55,565 nucleotides of DNA. It comes from XN24 sp047921395 (lineage in GTDB: Bacteria; Pseudomonadota; Gammaproteobacteria; Steroidobacterales; XN24). Below the pieces are notes generated by a model. The model worked only from the letters and a program-made list of their open reading frames with translations, had not been told where the DNA came from and did not search any database. Shown here one piece after another: positions 1-8,843 of the stretch. Every line of letters begins with the position of its first letter. The stretch's first letter is position 1. The position numbers and the translations under genes are program-made. Location: contig JBLRWH010000009.1 of assembly GCA_047921395.1 (NCBI GenBank), positions 1-55,565 on the forward strand. Reading direction: 5' to 3'.

Positions 1-1
1 G

Positions 2-484
2 CTCGATCCGACATGCCATCGATGTCGAACTGGTGGGGCATCGTCTTTGTCCCGGCGCTCGCATGGTTCGTTACCGGTCGTGTTCAAAAACCTCGCGGAC
101 CGGGGCGTGCTCGTGCAGCCGTTCCTGCCCGAGATCCTGAGCGGCGGCGAGCTCTCGCTGCTGTTCTTCGACGGGGTGTTCAGCCATGCGGTCTGCAAGC
201 GGCCCAGGCCCGGCGACTACCGCGTGCAGTTCCAGTTCGGCGGCACCACTGAAAGCGTCGAGCTCGAGCCGGCGCTCGTGGCGCAGGCACGCGCTTGTGT
301 CCTGGCGGCGCCGTCGTTGCCTGTCTATGCTCGCGTCGATGGCGTGGTCAAGGACGGGTGGTTTCTCCTCATGGAGCTCGAGGTCTTCGAGCCGCTGATG
401 TTTCTCGCCCGCCATTCGGAGGCGCCAGGGCGCTTTGCGCGCGCCGTGCAAGGCCGGCTGCCGGCACAGGGAAACGGCAACTAA
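2..484 (+). pseudogene. ATP-grasp domain protein, C-terminal fragment (left edge)
   Basis: The frame is open to the left window edge. The part from about base 80 to the stop matches the C-terminal half of RimK-like ATP-grasp proteins: VQPFLPEI, GELSLLFFDG, FSHAVCKRP, GDYRVQ, then YARVDGV and LLMELEVFEP, which carry the acidic Mg-ATP ligands. The N-terminal substrate-binding and ATP-lid parts are absent. The residues encoded before base 80 do not look like the family, and the only in-frame start is a TTG at 47. The gene is therefore either cut by a junction near base 80 or continues off the window. A broken gene is my favoured reading. The substrate cannot be told; relatives ligate amino acids or peptides. 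Confidence 0.55.
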
Positions 485-540
485 GCGGCGAGGGCGTTAT
501 CTTCCTTTGTCGGTCGGAAAACTGTGCCGTGACCGGATGT

Positions 541-546
541 AAGGAG
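541..546 (+). promoter_or_regulatory. Ribosome binding site deciding a GTG start
   Basis: AAGGAG lies seven bases before the GTG at 554. It is the strongest Shine-Dalgarno match near the VOC gene and fixes its start. Confidence 0.7.
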
Positions 547-553
547 TGGCGAC

Positions 554-1039
554 GTGACAAAGTTTGCGAAGAACAGGATTTGCCTTTGGTATGACGGGAC
601 AGCGGAGGAGGCGGCACGGTTCTACGCCGCCACTTTTCCAGGCTTTTCGGTGGGCGATGTGTACCGCGCGCCAGGGGATTTCCCAGCTGGCAAGCAAGGG
701 GATGTGTTGACGGTTGCCTTCACTGTGATCGGCCTTCCGTGCCTCGGGCTAAACGGAGGACCTGAATTCCAGCACAATGAATCGTTCTCGTTTCAGGTTG
801 CAACTGCGGACCAGGCCGAGACCGATCGCTACTGGAATGCGATCGTCGACAATGGCGGCGAAGAGAGTGCCTGTGGCTGGTGCAAGGATAAATGGGGCGT
901 GTCCTGGCAGATTACGCCACGGGTACTGACGGAGGCGATCAGCGATCCCGATCGCGCGGCCGCCAAGCGTGCGTTCAATGCGATGATGACCATGCGAAAG
1001 ATCGACATCTCCGCGATCGAGGCGGCCCGCCGCGGCTGA
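554..1039 (+). CDS. VOC family protein (PhnB-like)
   Basis: This 161-residue protein belongs to the vicinal oxygen chelate fold, in the PhnB / 3-demethylubiquinone-methyltransferase-like subgroup. The sequence opens with ICLWYDGTAEEAARFYA. It continues with GLPCLGLNGGPEF and the characteristic WCKDKWGVSWQITP segment in the second beta-alpha-beta-beta-beta module. Members bind a metal or have lost it; known roles range from glyoxalase-like to antibiotic binding, so no substrate is assigned. The start is a GTG with AAGGAG upstream. The gene appears monocistronic, with about 235 bases of apparently empty sequence after it. Confidence 0.85.
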   Translation: MTKFAKNRICLWYDGTAEEAARFYAATFPGFSVGDVYRAPGDFPAGKQGDVLTVAFTVIGLPCLGLNGGPEFQHNESFSFQVATADQAETDRYWNAIVDNGGEESACGWCKDKWGVSWQITPRVLTEAISDPDRAAAKRAFNAMMTMRKIDISAIEAARRG

Positions 1040-1276
1040 CTGGCCGCCGATTCGTCGATCACCACGAGCGCACCCGGCGGAGGGGAGGCGTTCGTGGCAG
1101 CGTATTGAGGTCATGGGGAGTCGTCGGCGTCGGTTCGGTCCTGCTGGATCGACTGGAGGCAGGGGCATGGAAGGCATGGCGGGCCTTGCGCACTCCGCGG
1201 CGTCAATAGAACATCAGTGCAGCAAGTGACGGGAGCAGATGCACAGCTCCATGAACTGGCGTTGGGGATCTGGCCA
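1040..1276. other. Intergenic stretch without a recognisable gene
   Basis: About 237 bases between the VOC gene and the barrel gene. I see no tRNA, no strong terminator and no convincing promoter. The overlapping frames here have no family resemblance. A GTG at 1217 could extend the next gene, but it would put 20 residues in front of a well-formed signal peptide. Confidence 0.5.
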
Positions 1277-2173
1277 ATGGCGGTGACGCTGATTCAGTCT
1301 GGACGATTGCGACTGGCCTGGATCGCCGGGGCGATGCTCGTTACAGCCTCGCCGGGCCGTGCTTTCGCGACTCCCGGCGCGCCGCTGGAGATCGAGCTGG
1401 CCCGCGGTTCACTCGCCACCGCCGACTTCGGCGACGCGCGCCTGAGCGGCAGCGAGAACCGCGTCTCGATCCGCGGGCCGTCGATGCCGGCCGGCGAAAG
1501 CGAGTTTAGCTGGGCGCTGGACTACGCCTACCAGCGCTACGAGTACCGGGGCCTGCCGAGCCGCAATCGCGACTTGCATCGGCTGGAGGTGCCCTTGACC
1601 TGGCAAGGCGACGCAGCGCTCGCCTGGACGCTCGAGCTGCGCCCCGTCATCGCCTCTTCGTCCAACGTGTTCAAGGAAATCTGGTCGCGCGGCAGCTCGG
1701 ATGACCTCATGTGGCATGGCCTGGCGAGTGTGGAGCGTCCGCCCAGTGGAGCGGGCTGGGGCTGGCGCCTCGGCGCGGCGCGCGACGACGCCTTCGGCCG
1801 GCAGGAGATCTACCCGGTGGCCGCCCTGCTCAGGCAGTACGAGGGCGCGCAGGTTGAGATCGGCTGGCCCGTCTCGCGGGCGCTGCTCGACGTCGGCCGG
1901 AGCATCGAGTTGGGCGGGGAAGTCGCTCCGGCCGGCGCTCGCTGGCATGTCGTGAGCGACGAGCGCGACGGCGCCAGCTTCGACTACCAGGTGCGCGCAT
2001 GGCGAGCCGGCGCGATCCTGCGTTGGCGCTCGGCGGGCGGGTTCGTGCTCACGACGCACCTCGGGCTCGAGTTCGAGCGCCGCCATCGGCTGGAGGACGA
2101 CGCCGGCGCCACCGTAAACCGCGCGGTCGACGAGGCGGCGTATTTCGAGCTTTCGGCGGGGTACCGGTGGTAG
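1277..2173 (+). CDS. Outer membrane beta-barrel protein (DUF6268-like)
   Basis: From the ATG at 1277 the product is 298 residues and begins with a signal peptide: basic residues, the hydrophobic run LAWIAGAMLVTAS, then a likely cleavage after AFA. The mature part alternates polar and hydrophobic residues with frequent aromatic residues and ends in YFELSAGYRW, an outer-membrane barrel ending with a terminal aromatic residue. It resembles the DUF6268 outer-membrane family. No ligand is known and none can be inferred. I prefer 1277 over the upstream GTG at 1217 because only 1277 gives a clean signal peptide. It stands 49 bases before an SDR gene and may share its transcript. Confidence 0.65.
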   Translation: MAVTLIQSGRLRLAWIAGAMLVTASPGRAFATPGAPLEIELARGSLATADFGDARLSGSENRVSIRGPSMPAGESEFSWALDYAYQRYEYRGLPSRNRDLHRLEVPLTWQGDAALAWTLELRPVIASSSNVFKEIWSRGSSDDLMWHGLASVERPPSGAGWGWRLGAARDDAFGRQEIYPVAALLRQYEGAQVEIGWPVSRALLDVGRSIELGGEVAPAGARWHVVSDERDGASFDYQVRAWRAGAILRWRSAGGFVLTTHLGLEFERRHRLEDDAGATVNRAVDEAAYFELSAGYRW

Positions 2174-2222
2174 CCTTTGGCAGCATCCCGCGCCGCGCCG
2201 GCGCACTGTCGAGGATATGACC

Positions 2223-3050
2223 ATGACCCTGAAGGACCGGACCCTGTTCATCACCGGCGGTTCGCGTGGTATCGGCCTCGCAATCGCCAAGCGCTGCGCG
2301 GCGGACGGCGCCAACATCGTGATTGCGGCCAAGACGGTCGAGGCGAACCCGAAGCTCCCCGGCACGATCCACAGCGCGGCCGTGGAGATCGAGGCGGCGG
2401 GTGGCCAGTGCCTGCCGTTGCAGGTGGACATCCGCGAAGAGCGGCAGGTTACAGCCGCGGTGGACGCCGCCGTCGAGCGCTTCGGCGGCATCGACGTCGT
2501 CGTCAACAATGCCAGCGCGATCAGCCTGACCAACACGGAGTCCACGCCGATCCGGCGCTTCGATCTCATGATGGGCGTGAACGCGCGCGGCACGTTCCTG
2601 GTCACGCAAGCCTGTCTTCCGCACCTCAAGCGGAGCGCGGCGCTCGGACGCAATCCACACGTGCTGACGCTCTCGCCGCCGCTCAACATGGAGGCGAAGT
2701 GGTTCGCGCCGCACCTGGCCTATACGATGGCGAAGTACGGCATGAGCCTGTGCGTGCTGGGGCACGCGGAGGAGTTCAGGCCGTTCGGGATCGCCGTCAA
2801 CGCGCTGTGGCCGCGCACGGCGATCGCGACCGCCGCGCTGCAGATGATCCCGGGCATCGAGCCGGAGCACTGCCGCACGGTGGACATCATGGCCGACGCC
2901 GCGCACCTGGTGCTGACGGCGGATGCGGCGACCACGACCGGAAACTTCTTTATCGACGACGAGGTTCTGCGGGATGCCGGCGTGACTGACCTCGACCGGT
3001 ACGCGGTGGTGCCGGGCAGTCGCTCACTCATGCCGGACCTGTTCCTCTAG
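2223..3050 (+). CDS. Short-chain dehydrogenase/reductase, HSDL2-like
   Basis: A classical SDR of 275 residues that binds NAD(P)H through TGGSRGIG near the N-terminus and NNASAIS after the fourth strand. The catalytic Tyr and Lys are in YTMAKYGMS. The long insert after strand 2 (KTVEANPKLPGTIH) and the LSPPLNM segment are typical of the hydroxysteroid dehydrogenase-like 2 group, found in lipid or steroid metabolism with uncertain substrates. GAGG at 2211-2214 lies eight bases before the ATG at 2223, so I take that start. The ATG at 2217, two bases after the GAGG, is too close. A strong intrinsic terminator follows the stop. Confidence 0.88.
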   Translation: MTLKDRTLFITGGSRGIGLAIAKRCAADGANIVIAAKTVEANPKLPGTIHSAAVEIEAAGGQCLPLQVDIREERQVTAAVDAAVERFGGIDVVVNNASAISLTNTESTPIRRFDLMMGVNARGTFLVTQACLPHLKRSAALGRNPHVLTLSPPLNMEAKWFAPHLAYTMAKYGMSLCVLGHAEEFRPFGIAVNALWPRTAIATAALQMIPGIEPEHCRTVDIMADAAHLVLTADAATTTGNFFIDDEVLRDAGVTDLDRYAVVPGSRSLMPDLFL

Positions 3051-3069
3051 CCATCCTTGGCGAACCTGG

Positions 3070-3101
3070 CGCCCCGGGGAAGCGATTCCCCGGGGCGTTT
3101 T
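3070..3101 (+). terminator. Rho-independent terminator after the SDR gene
   Basis: A perfect 12-base-pair stem (3070-3081 with 3086-3097) closes a GCGA tetraloop and is followed by TTTT. It starts 19 bases after the SDR stop codon. Confidence 0.93.
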
Positions 3102-3208
3102 CATTGGCGTCGGTCCACAAGCACGTCCCCGCGCCGTGGTCGGCGGCGACGCATCAGCGCGGGCGTTATACTGCAGCGCACACAAGCGGCCGCCGGAGCA
3201 GTGTCACG

Positions 3209-4405
3209 ATGCACATCAAGCCTTTCGATCCGCCGACCCGGACCCTGATGGGTCCCGGTCCCTCGGATGTCCATCCGCGCGTGCTCGCGGCCATGGGTCG
3301 TCCCACCATCGGGCACCTCGACCCGCAGTTCGTGGCGATGATGGACGACCTGAAGCGCCTGCTGCAGTACGCCTTCCGCACCACCAACCCGTTGACCATC
3401 CCGATTTCCGGGCCCGGCTCGGCGGGGATGGAGGCTGCGTTCGTGAACCTGGTCGAGCCCGGCGACACGGTGATCGTCTGCATCAACGGCGTGTTCGGCG
3501 GGCGCATGAAGGAGAACGTCGAGCGCTGCGGCGCCACCGCCGTGCTGGTCGAGGATGCCTGGGGACAGCCGGTGGATCCCGACAAGGTCACGGCGGCCCT
3601 GAAGGCCCACCCGGAGGCCAGCATCCTGGCCTTCGTGCACGCCGAGACCTCGACCGGGGTGCGCTCGGACGCCGAGACGCTCTGCCGGCTGGCCCGCGAA
3701 CACGGCTGCCTCGTGATCATGGACGCCGTGACCTCGCTCGGCGGGATCCCCGTGGAGGTGGACGGCTGGGGCGTGGACGCGGTGTATTCGGGCTCGCAGA
3801 AGTGCCTGTCCTGCACGCCGGGGCTGTCGCCGGTCAGCTTCTCTCCGCGCGCCGTGGAACGGATCCGCAGCCGCACCCGCCCGGTGCAGAGCTGGTTCCT
3901 GGACCTGAACCTGGTGATGGGCTACTGGGGCAGCAGCGACGCCACGCCGAAGCGCGCCTATCACCACACGGCGCCGATCAACGCCCTTTACGGGCTGCAC
4001 GAGTCGCTGGTGATGCTGGCGGAGGAGGGCCTGGAGGCCAGCTGGGCCCGGCATCGCAAGATGCACGAGGCGCTCAGTGCGGGCCTCGAGGCGATGGGGC
4101 TGGAGTTTCTCGTGGACGCGCCCTGGCGTCTGCCGCAGCTCAACGCGGTGCTCGTGCCGGTGGGGGTCGACGAGGCAGGCGTGCGGCAGCGCCTGCTGGA
4201 TGAGTTCAATCTCGAGCTAGGCGGTGGCCTCGGGGCGCTGGCCGGCAAGGCCTGGCGCATCGGCCTGATGGGCTACAGCGCGCGCCCCGAGAACGTGCGA
4301 GTGTGCCTGCAGGCGCTCGACACGGCGCTGGCTGGCGTCCCGGGCATCACGCCGGGTGTGGGCGTGGCGGCAGCCGAGGTGGTGCTGGCGAGTGACAGCG
4401 ACTGA
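3209..4405 (+). CDS. Class V aminotransferase (serine/alanine-glyoxylate aminotransferase type)
   Basis: A PLP enzyme of 398 residues, the usual length for alanine-glyoxylate / serine-glyoxylate aminotransferases. MGPGPSDVHPRVL and TIGHLDPQF near the N-terminus form the family's substrate entry region. SGPGSAGMEAA is the phosphate-binding turn and MDAVTSLGGIPVEVD holds the PLP ring aspartate. Lys198 in YSGSQKCL is the Schiff-base lysine. The substrate-binding arginine is likely in the C-terminal WRIGLMGYSARPENV. It probably makes glycine from glyoxylate with serine or alanine as donor. The ATG at 3209 follows CGGAG. An upstream in-frame ATG at 3104 overlaps the terminator and is rejected. The gene seems to be transcribed alone. 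Confidence 0.9.
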   Translation: MHIKPFDPPTRTLMGPGPSDVHPRVLAAMGRPTIGHLDPQFVAMMDDLKRLLQYAFRTTNPLTIPISGPGSAGMEAAFVNLVEPGDTVIVCINGVFGGRMKENVERCGATAVLVEDAWGQPVDPDKVTAALKAHPEASILAFVHAETSTGVRSDAETLCRLAREHGCLVIMDAVTSLGGIPVEVDGWGVDAVYSGSQKCLSCTPGLSPVSFSPRAVERIRSRTRPVQSWFLDLNLVMGYWGSSDATPKRAYHHTAPINALYGLHESLVMLAEEGLEASWARHRKMHEALSAGLEAMGLEFLVDAPWRLPQLNAVLVPVGVDEAGVRQRLLDEFNLELGGGLGALAGKAWRIGLMGYSARPENVRVCLQALDTALAGVPGITPGVGVAAAEVVLASDSD

Positions 4406-4487
4406 GGCTGCTGCGGAACCTACGGGCGTCGCGGACGACGCGTTGCATTAAAATCGGCTGGATCGCCGACACGAGGACAGACTTCCC

Positions 4488-5030
4488 ATGGCAAGAATCC
4501 TGCTGCTGTACTCCAGCGTCTACGGGCACACGAAACGGATCTGCGACCGCGTGGAGGCGAAGCTGACGAGCCTCGGCGACCAGGTGGAGCTCGTGCCCCT
4601 GGCGAGCGGCGACGTGGATCCGGCCCAGTACGATGGGATCCTCATCGGCGCGAGCATCCGTAACGGCAAGCACAACCCGGCCGTGCTGGAGTTCATCGCC
4701 CGCCACAAGGCGTTGCTCGACGAGAAGCCCAGCGCCTTCTTCTCGGTCAACCTCGTGGCGCGCAAGCCGCAGAAGAACACCCCCGAGACCAATCCCTACA
4801 CCAAGGCGTTCGTCGCCAAGAGTCCCTGGCAGCCGAAGCTGCTCGGTGTGTTCGGCGGGGACCTCGATTACCAGCGCTACACGGCCTTCGACCGCAACGT
4901 CATCCGCTTCATCATGTGGCTGACCAAGGGTCCCACCGACCCGCAGACCAAGGACGAGTACACGGACTGGGACGAGGTGGATCGCTTCGCCGAGCGCTTC
5001 GCGGCGCTGGCCGGCGGGCGCGCTGACTGA
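4488..5030 (+). CDS. hemG: Protoporphyrinogen IX dehydrogenase (quinone), HemG
   Basis: A long-chain flavodoxin-type enzyme of 180 residues, essentially the size of the enterobacterial protein. It oxidises protoporphyrinogen IX to protoporphyrin IX in haem synthesis and passes electrons to the quinone pool at the inner membrane. The FMN phosphate loop is LLYSSVYGHTKRI. The second FMN loop contains GASIRNGKHNP, and the long insert FFSVNLVARKPQKNTPETNPY is the feature separating HemG from ordinary flavodoxins. FIMWLTKGPTDP near the C-terminus is also characteristic. The stop lies four bases before a cytochrome b-type gene. This suggests an operon and a membrane electron acceptor. Confidence 0.93.
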   Translation: MARILLLYSSVYGHTKRICDRVEAKLTSLGDQVELVPLASGDVDPAQYDGILIGASIRNGKHNPAVLEFIARHKALLDEKPSAFFSVNLVARKPQKNTPETNPYTKAFVAKSPWQPKLLGVFGGDLDYQRYTAFDRNVIRFIMWLTKGPTDPQTKDEYTDWDEVDRFAERFAALAGGRAD

Positions 5031-5034
5031 GGCC

Positions 5035-5553
5035 GTGGTGGGCGCGCTGCTCGACCGGCTCGCCGCGCGCCAGCACCTGCTGTTGGCGCTGCTCTCGGCC
5101 TGGCTGATCCTGACCAGTCCGTGGGTACACATGTTCCGCGGCATTCCGCGCCATGCCGGCATGCTGGACTACGCCCATATCACCCTCGGGCTCGTGGCCC
5201 TCGGCCTCGCGGTCACTTACACGATTTCCTGCACGCGTCAGAGTGGCTGGCGGGTGTATTTCCCTTGGCTCGCGGGGGAGTTCGGGCAGGTCGGGCGAGA
5301 CCTCCGTGGCCTGGCGCGTGGAGAGATCCCCGCCGTCGAGGGCGGCGGGCTGTTCGCGTTGCTCGAGGGCCTGCTGCTGCTGGCGCTGCTTGCAACGGGT
5401 GTGACGGGCGCCGCCTGGCTGCTGCTCGAGGGCACGGCCGAGGCCGTGCGCTGGCGCGACTTTCACATCATCGCCGCACGCGGCATGATTGCCGTTTTGG
5501 TGTTGCACATCGTGTCGGTGTCGCTGCACCTGCTGGAGTTCATCAGGGAGTAA
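5035..5553 (+). CDS. Cytochrome b561-like membrane protein
   Basis: A 172-residue inner-membrane protein with about four hydrophobic segments (roughly residues 15-30, 45-65, 105-130 and 148-168). Candidate haem ligands are His48 in TM2, His144 in RDFHIIAARG, and His158/His165 in LHIVSVSLH. This matches a di-haem cytochrome b/b561 layout. It begins with GTG four bases after the hemG stop and ends seven bases before the next gene. It probably couples HemG electrons to quinone or another acceptor, or delivers haem redox function nearby; that role is inferred from position only. The cytochrome b561 assignment is by layout, not by strong sequence identity. Confidence 0.7.
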   Translation: MVGALLDRLAARQHLLLALLSAWLILTSPWVHMFRGIPRHAGMLDYAHITLGLVALGLAVTYTISCTRQSGWRVYFPWLAGEFGQVGRDLRGLARGEIPAVEGGGLFALLEGLLLLALLATGVTGAAWLLLEGTAEAVRWRDFHIIAARGMIAVLVLHIVSVSLHLLEFIRE

Positions 5554-5559
5554 TGGGGC

Positions 5560-7719
5560 ATGGCCGACAATAATAATTCCGGCAGCGCACACCGCTGGCG
5601 TTTCTTCCGCTATGGCGGCTTCGACCAGGTGGCGATCGAGACCGGCGAGGACCTCCGGCATCTCGCCGAGCTGGATCCGAAGCTCTGGACCGCGCTGAGC
5701 TGCCCGATCACGGGCCTGGAATTCGACTCCCGCACGCTGGCCCTGATCGACGGCGATGGTGATGGCCAGATCCGCGTGCCGGAGATCCTCGCCGCGGTCC
5801 AGTGGGCCTGCCAGATGGTCAGGGATCCGCAGGCGCTGTTCGCGGATGGCGCGTTGCCGCTCGACGCGATCGATGACAGCCATGCCGAGGGTGCGACCCT
5901 CAAGGCTGCCGCGACCCAGGTCGCCGGATATCTCGGCAAGTCGGAAGTCGGGTCGCTGGTGGTGGATGACTTCGCCGACATGACACGGCTGTTCCTGCCC
6001 GAGCACTTCAACGGCGACGGGGTGGTGCCCGCGGCCCTCACGGCGGACGAGACGCTCGCGCGCGTGATCGGCGAGATCGTGGCGACCCAGGGCGGGGTGC
6101 CGGACCGCAGTGGCGAGCCGGGCATCACCTCGGAGACGCTGGAGGGCTACTTCGCGCAGGTGACCAGCGTGCTCGAGTGGCGGCAGCAATCGGCCGAGGC
6201 GGCGGAGCTGATCCTGCCGCTCGGCGAGGGCACGGCCGCCGCCGCAGGCGTGTTCGACGCCGTGAGCGCCAAGGTCGACGATTATTTCGCGCGCTGCCGG
6301 CTCGCGGCATTCGACCCGCGGGCCGCGGAGGCGTTGAACCCGCCGGCGACGGTCTACGAGACGTTTCGCGGGCGGCAGATCGACACCGGCGACGCCGAGG
6401 TCGCCGCGCTGCCCCTGGCCGAGATCGAGGCCGGCAAGCCGCTGCCCCTGGGGGAGGGCGCCAACCCGGCCTGGGTGGACCGTATCAGGCAACTGCACGA
6501 CGAGGTCATCGAGCCCGTGCTCGGTGCGCGCGAGACTCTCTCGCCGGAAGAGTGGGCGGAGCTGTCGGGCCGGTTCGCGGCCTTCAAGGCCTGGATGGCC
6601 ACCCGCCCCGACACGGCGGTCCATGACCTGGATCCGGCACAGCTGGCGCAGGTCAGCGGCGACGACACCCGCGAGCGCCTCGCGACGCTGATCGCGCAGG
6701 ACCTGACCGCGGAGACCTCGGCCGCGAATGTCGATGCGGTCGAGCGCCTGGTGCGTTACCAGCGCGATCTCGTCACGCTGCTGCGCAACTTCGTCACGCT
6801 GAGCGAGTTCTATGGCGGGCAGAGCAAGGCCATCTTCCAGGCGGGCACCCTGTACCTGGACCAGCGCAGTTGCGAGCTCGTCCTGCGCGTTGCCGACATG
6901 GCCAAGCACGCCTCGCTCGCGCCGTTCAGCGGTTGCTACCTCGTGTATTGCAAATGCGTGCGCGCGGGGGCCGGGCCGATCGACATCGTCGCCGCATTGA
7001 CGGGCGGGGAGGTGGACGAGCTGATGGTCCCGGGACGGAATGGCATCTTCTATGATCGCGACGGGCGCGACTGGAAGGCCACAGTGGTCAAGGTTGTGGA
7101 GCAGCCGGTGAGCATCCGTCAGGCCTTCTGGTCGCCGTATCGCCGCGTCGCCGCCCTGGTCGAGAACCAGATCCGCAAGTTCGCCGCCTCGCGCGACAAG
7201 GACGTGGAGAGCAAGGCCGCGGCGAACGTGACCAGCGTCGGTGCCAAGGTGGAAGGCGGGCAGGCGGCGCCCGTGCAGCCTTTCGATATCGCCAAGTTCG
7301 CGGGGATCTTCGCAGCCATCGGGCTTGCCGTCGGCGCGATCGGCACGGCCCTGGCGGCGGCGGTCACCGGGCTGTTTTCGCTCGCGTGGTGGCAGCTGCC
7401 ACTCGCCCTCGCGGGTCTCGTGCTGATCATCTCGGCGCCCTCGATGCTGCTCGCCTACATGACCCTCCGGCGGCGCAACCTCGGTCCGCTGCTGGACGCG
7501 AACGGCTGGGCGGTGAACGCGCGGGCGCGCATCAACCTGCCCTTCGGTGCGGCACTGACCGCCGTGGCGACCCTGCCCAAGGGCTCGAGCCGCTCGCTGA
7601 GCGATCCCTACGCGGACAAGAAGCGGCCATGGAAGAGCTGGCTGTTCCTGGTGCTGCTGCTGGTCGTCATCGTGGTGCTGTGGCGGCAGGGCGTGCTCGC
7701 GGGGCTCCTGGCAGGCTGA
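5560..7719 (+). CDS. Large EF-hand-containing membrane protein of unknown function
   Basis: I do not recognise an assigned function for this 719-residue protein. Residues 64-75 (DGDGDGQIRVPE) form a textbook EF-hand loop, with Asp at loop positions 1, 3 and 5, Gly at 6, Ile at 8 and Glu at 12. A second, weaker acidic site is FNGDG near residue 150. The long middle part is helical, acidic and lacks signal-peptide features. Around residues 575-635 there are two adjacent transmembrane helices, the first rich in small residues (AAIGLAVGAIGTALAAAV). A last helix lies near 693-712. The N-terminal bulk is therefore probably cytoplasmic. It follows the cytochrome gene by six bases, so it is in the hemG operon. 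Confidence 0.75.
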   Translation: MADNNNSGSAHRWRFFRYGGFDQVAIETGEDLRHLAELDPKLWTALSCPITGLEFDSRTLALIDGDGDGQIRVPEILAAVQWACQMVRDPQALFADGALPLDAIDDSHAEGATLKAAATQVAGYLGKSEVGSLVVDDFADMTRLFLPEHFNGDGVVPAALTADETLARVIGEIVATQGGVPDRSGEPGITSETLEGYFAQVTSVLEWRQQSAEAAELILPLGEGTAAAAGVFDAVSAKVDDYFARCRLAAFDPRAAEALNPPATVYETFRGRQIDTGDAEVAALPLAEIEAGKPLPLGEGANPAWVDRIRQLHDEVIEPVLGARETLSPEEWAELSGRFAAFKAWMATRPDTAVHDLDPAQLAQVSGDDTRERLATLIAQDLTAETSAANVDAVERLVRYQRDLVTLLRNFVTLSEFYGGQSKAIFQAGTLYLDQRSCELVLRVADMAKHASLAPFSGCYLVYCKCVRAGAGPIDIVAALTGGEVDELMVPGRNGIFYDRDGRDWKATVVKVVEQPVSIRQAFWSPYRRVAALVENQIRKFAASRDKDVESKAAANVTSVGAKVEGGQAAPVQPFDIAKFAGIFAAIGLAVGAIGTALAAAVTGLFSLAWWQLPLALAGLVLIISAPSMLLAYMTLRRRNLGPLLDANGWAVNARARINLPFGAALTAVATLPKGSSRSLSDPYADKKRPWKSWLFLVLLLVVIVVLWRQGVLAGLLAG

Positions 7720-7740
7720 CCGCGGCTGCGCGCCGGGCCG

Positions 7741-8793
7741 TCAGAGGTCGAGCACGCCGAAGGCATCCTGCGTGAGGCTGCCGAGGTACAGGCGGCCCTG
7801 CGCCTCCGTCGCGCTGGTCACGGGTGAGAAGCTGTCGGCGCCGGCGTGCTGCAGGTTGTGCACGACTTCCCCGTCGAGCGACAGGCCGAGCACAAAGGCG
7901 TGGCGCACGGGCTGGGGCTGGATGAATTCGGGCAGGCGGTACGCCAGCTGGCGCAGGCGCGGCCAGCCCGAGAGCGCGTCGAGCGCGGGGTTGCGCACGG
8001 TGAACAGCGCCAGCCAGTAGGTGTCCCGGCCGTTGCTGGAGATCCCGTCGGGGATGCCGGGCAGGTTGCCGAGGAACACCTCGTGGGTGCCCGCCTGGTC
8101 GCCAGCCAGCCAGTAACGCAGCACGTCGTAGCTGCCTGTCTGCGCGACCAGCACCGAGCGGCCGTCCGGCGCGAGCGCCACGCCGTTGGCGAACTGCAGC
8201 CCGTCCAGCAGCACCGTCGTCGTGCCTGAGCCCGGGTCGTGCTTCATCAGGCGCCCGCGGCCGCCGTGTTCCAGCAGGTCGTCGCGCGCCTTCATCGCCG
8301 GGCCGAAGCGGCTGGAGGCGTCGGTGAAATAGATCGTGCCGTCGGAGGCGATGTCGAGATCGTTGGTGAAGCCGAAGGGCAGGCCACCGGCCTCGGTGGC
8401 CAGGACTTCAATCGCGCCATCCATGGAGACGCGCAGCAGGCCCTTGTAGCCGTCGCACACGACGAGCCGCCCGTCGGGATCGAACTCCAGGCCGAGCGGC
8501 CGGCCGCCGGTGTCGGCGAGCAACTCATGCCGTGCGCCGTCCGGGTTGAAGCGGACGATCCTGCCGTCCTCGTAGCCGACGTAGATGTTGCCGGCCGCAT
8601 CGATCGCGACATCCTCCGGGCCTGTGCCCACGCCGGCGCCCAGGCGCCGGACCGCGGCGAGTCGATCGTTGGGCGCATAGCGGCCCTCGAGCGCGGGCGC
8701 CTCCGGCGCGTCCCAGGCGATCGGTTCGATCGGCACGGGCCAGAAGGCCAGGTAGGCGAAGAGGGCGACTGCGATTGCGGCAATGATTTTCAC
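7741..8793 (-). CDS. SMP-30/strictosidine synthase-like beta-propeller protein
   Basis: From a GTG at 8793 (preceded by GGAG) the product is 350 residues. An N-terminal hydrophobic helix (IIAAIAVALFAYLAFW) is a signal anchor, so the propeller lies in the periplasm. The repeats DVAIDAAGNIYVGYEDGRI, FTNDLDIASDGTIYFTDASS, GRLMKHD and ANGVALAPDGRSVLVAQT are those of the six-bladed strictosidine synthase / SMP-30 / APMAP fold. Relatives are mostly lactonases or calcium-dependent esterases. Bacterial members with a membrane anchor have no settled substrate. It converges with the EF-hand gene, the two stops being about 21 bases apart. It lies downstream of the AarF-type kinase gene on the same strand. 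Confidence 0.82.
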   Translation of the reverse strand: MKIIAAIAVALFAYLAFWPVPIEPIAWDAPEAPALEGRYAPNDRLAAVRRLGAGVGTGPEDVAIDAAGNIYVGYEDGRIVRFNPDGARHELLADTGGRPLGLEFDPDGRLVVCDGYKGLLRVSMDGAIEVLATEAGGLPFGFTNDLDIASDGTIYFTDASSRFGPAMKARDDLLEHGGRGRLMKHDPGSGTTTVLLDGLQFANGVALAPDGRSVLVAQTGSYDVLRYWLAGDQAGTHEVFLGNLPGIPDGISSNGRDTYWLALFTVRNPALDALSGWPRLRQLAYRLPEFIQPQPVRHAFVLGLSLDGEVVHNLQHAGADSFSPVTSATEAQGRLYLGSLTQDAFGVLDL

Positions 8794-8843
8794 TTGCGTT
8801 CTCCGGGCCGGATGGCTGGCGGCGGTGACGGCGGCGTTCCCAC

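Noticed and set aside
1040..1276. Additional small gene or tRNA in the gap
   Set aside because: No cloverleaf-like arms, no family resemblance in any frame and no convincing ribosome binding site.
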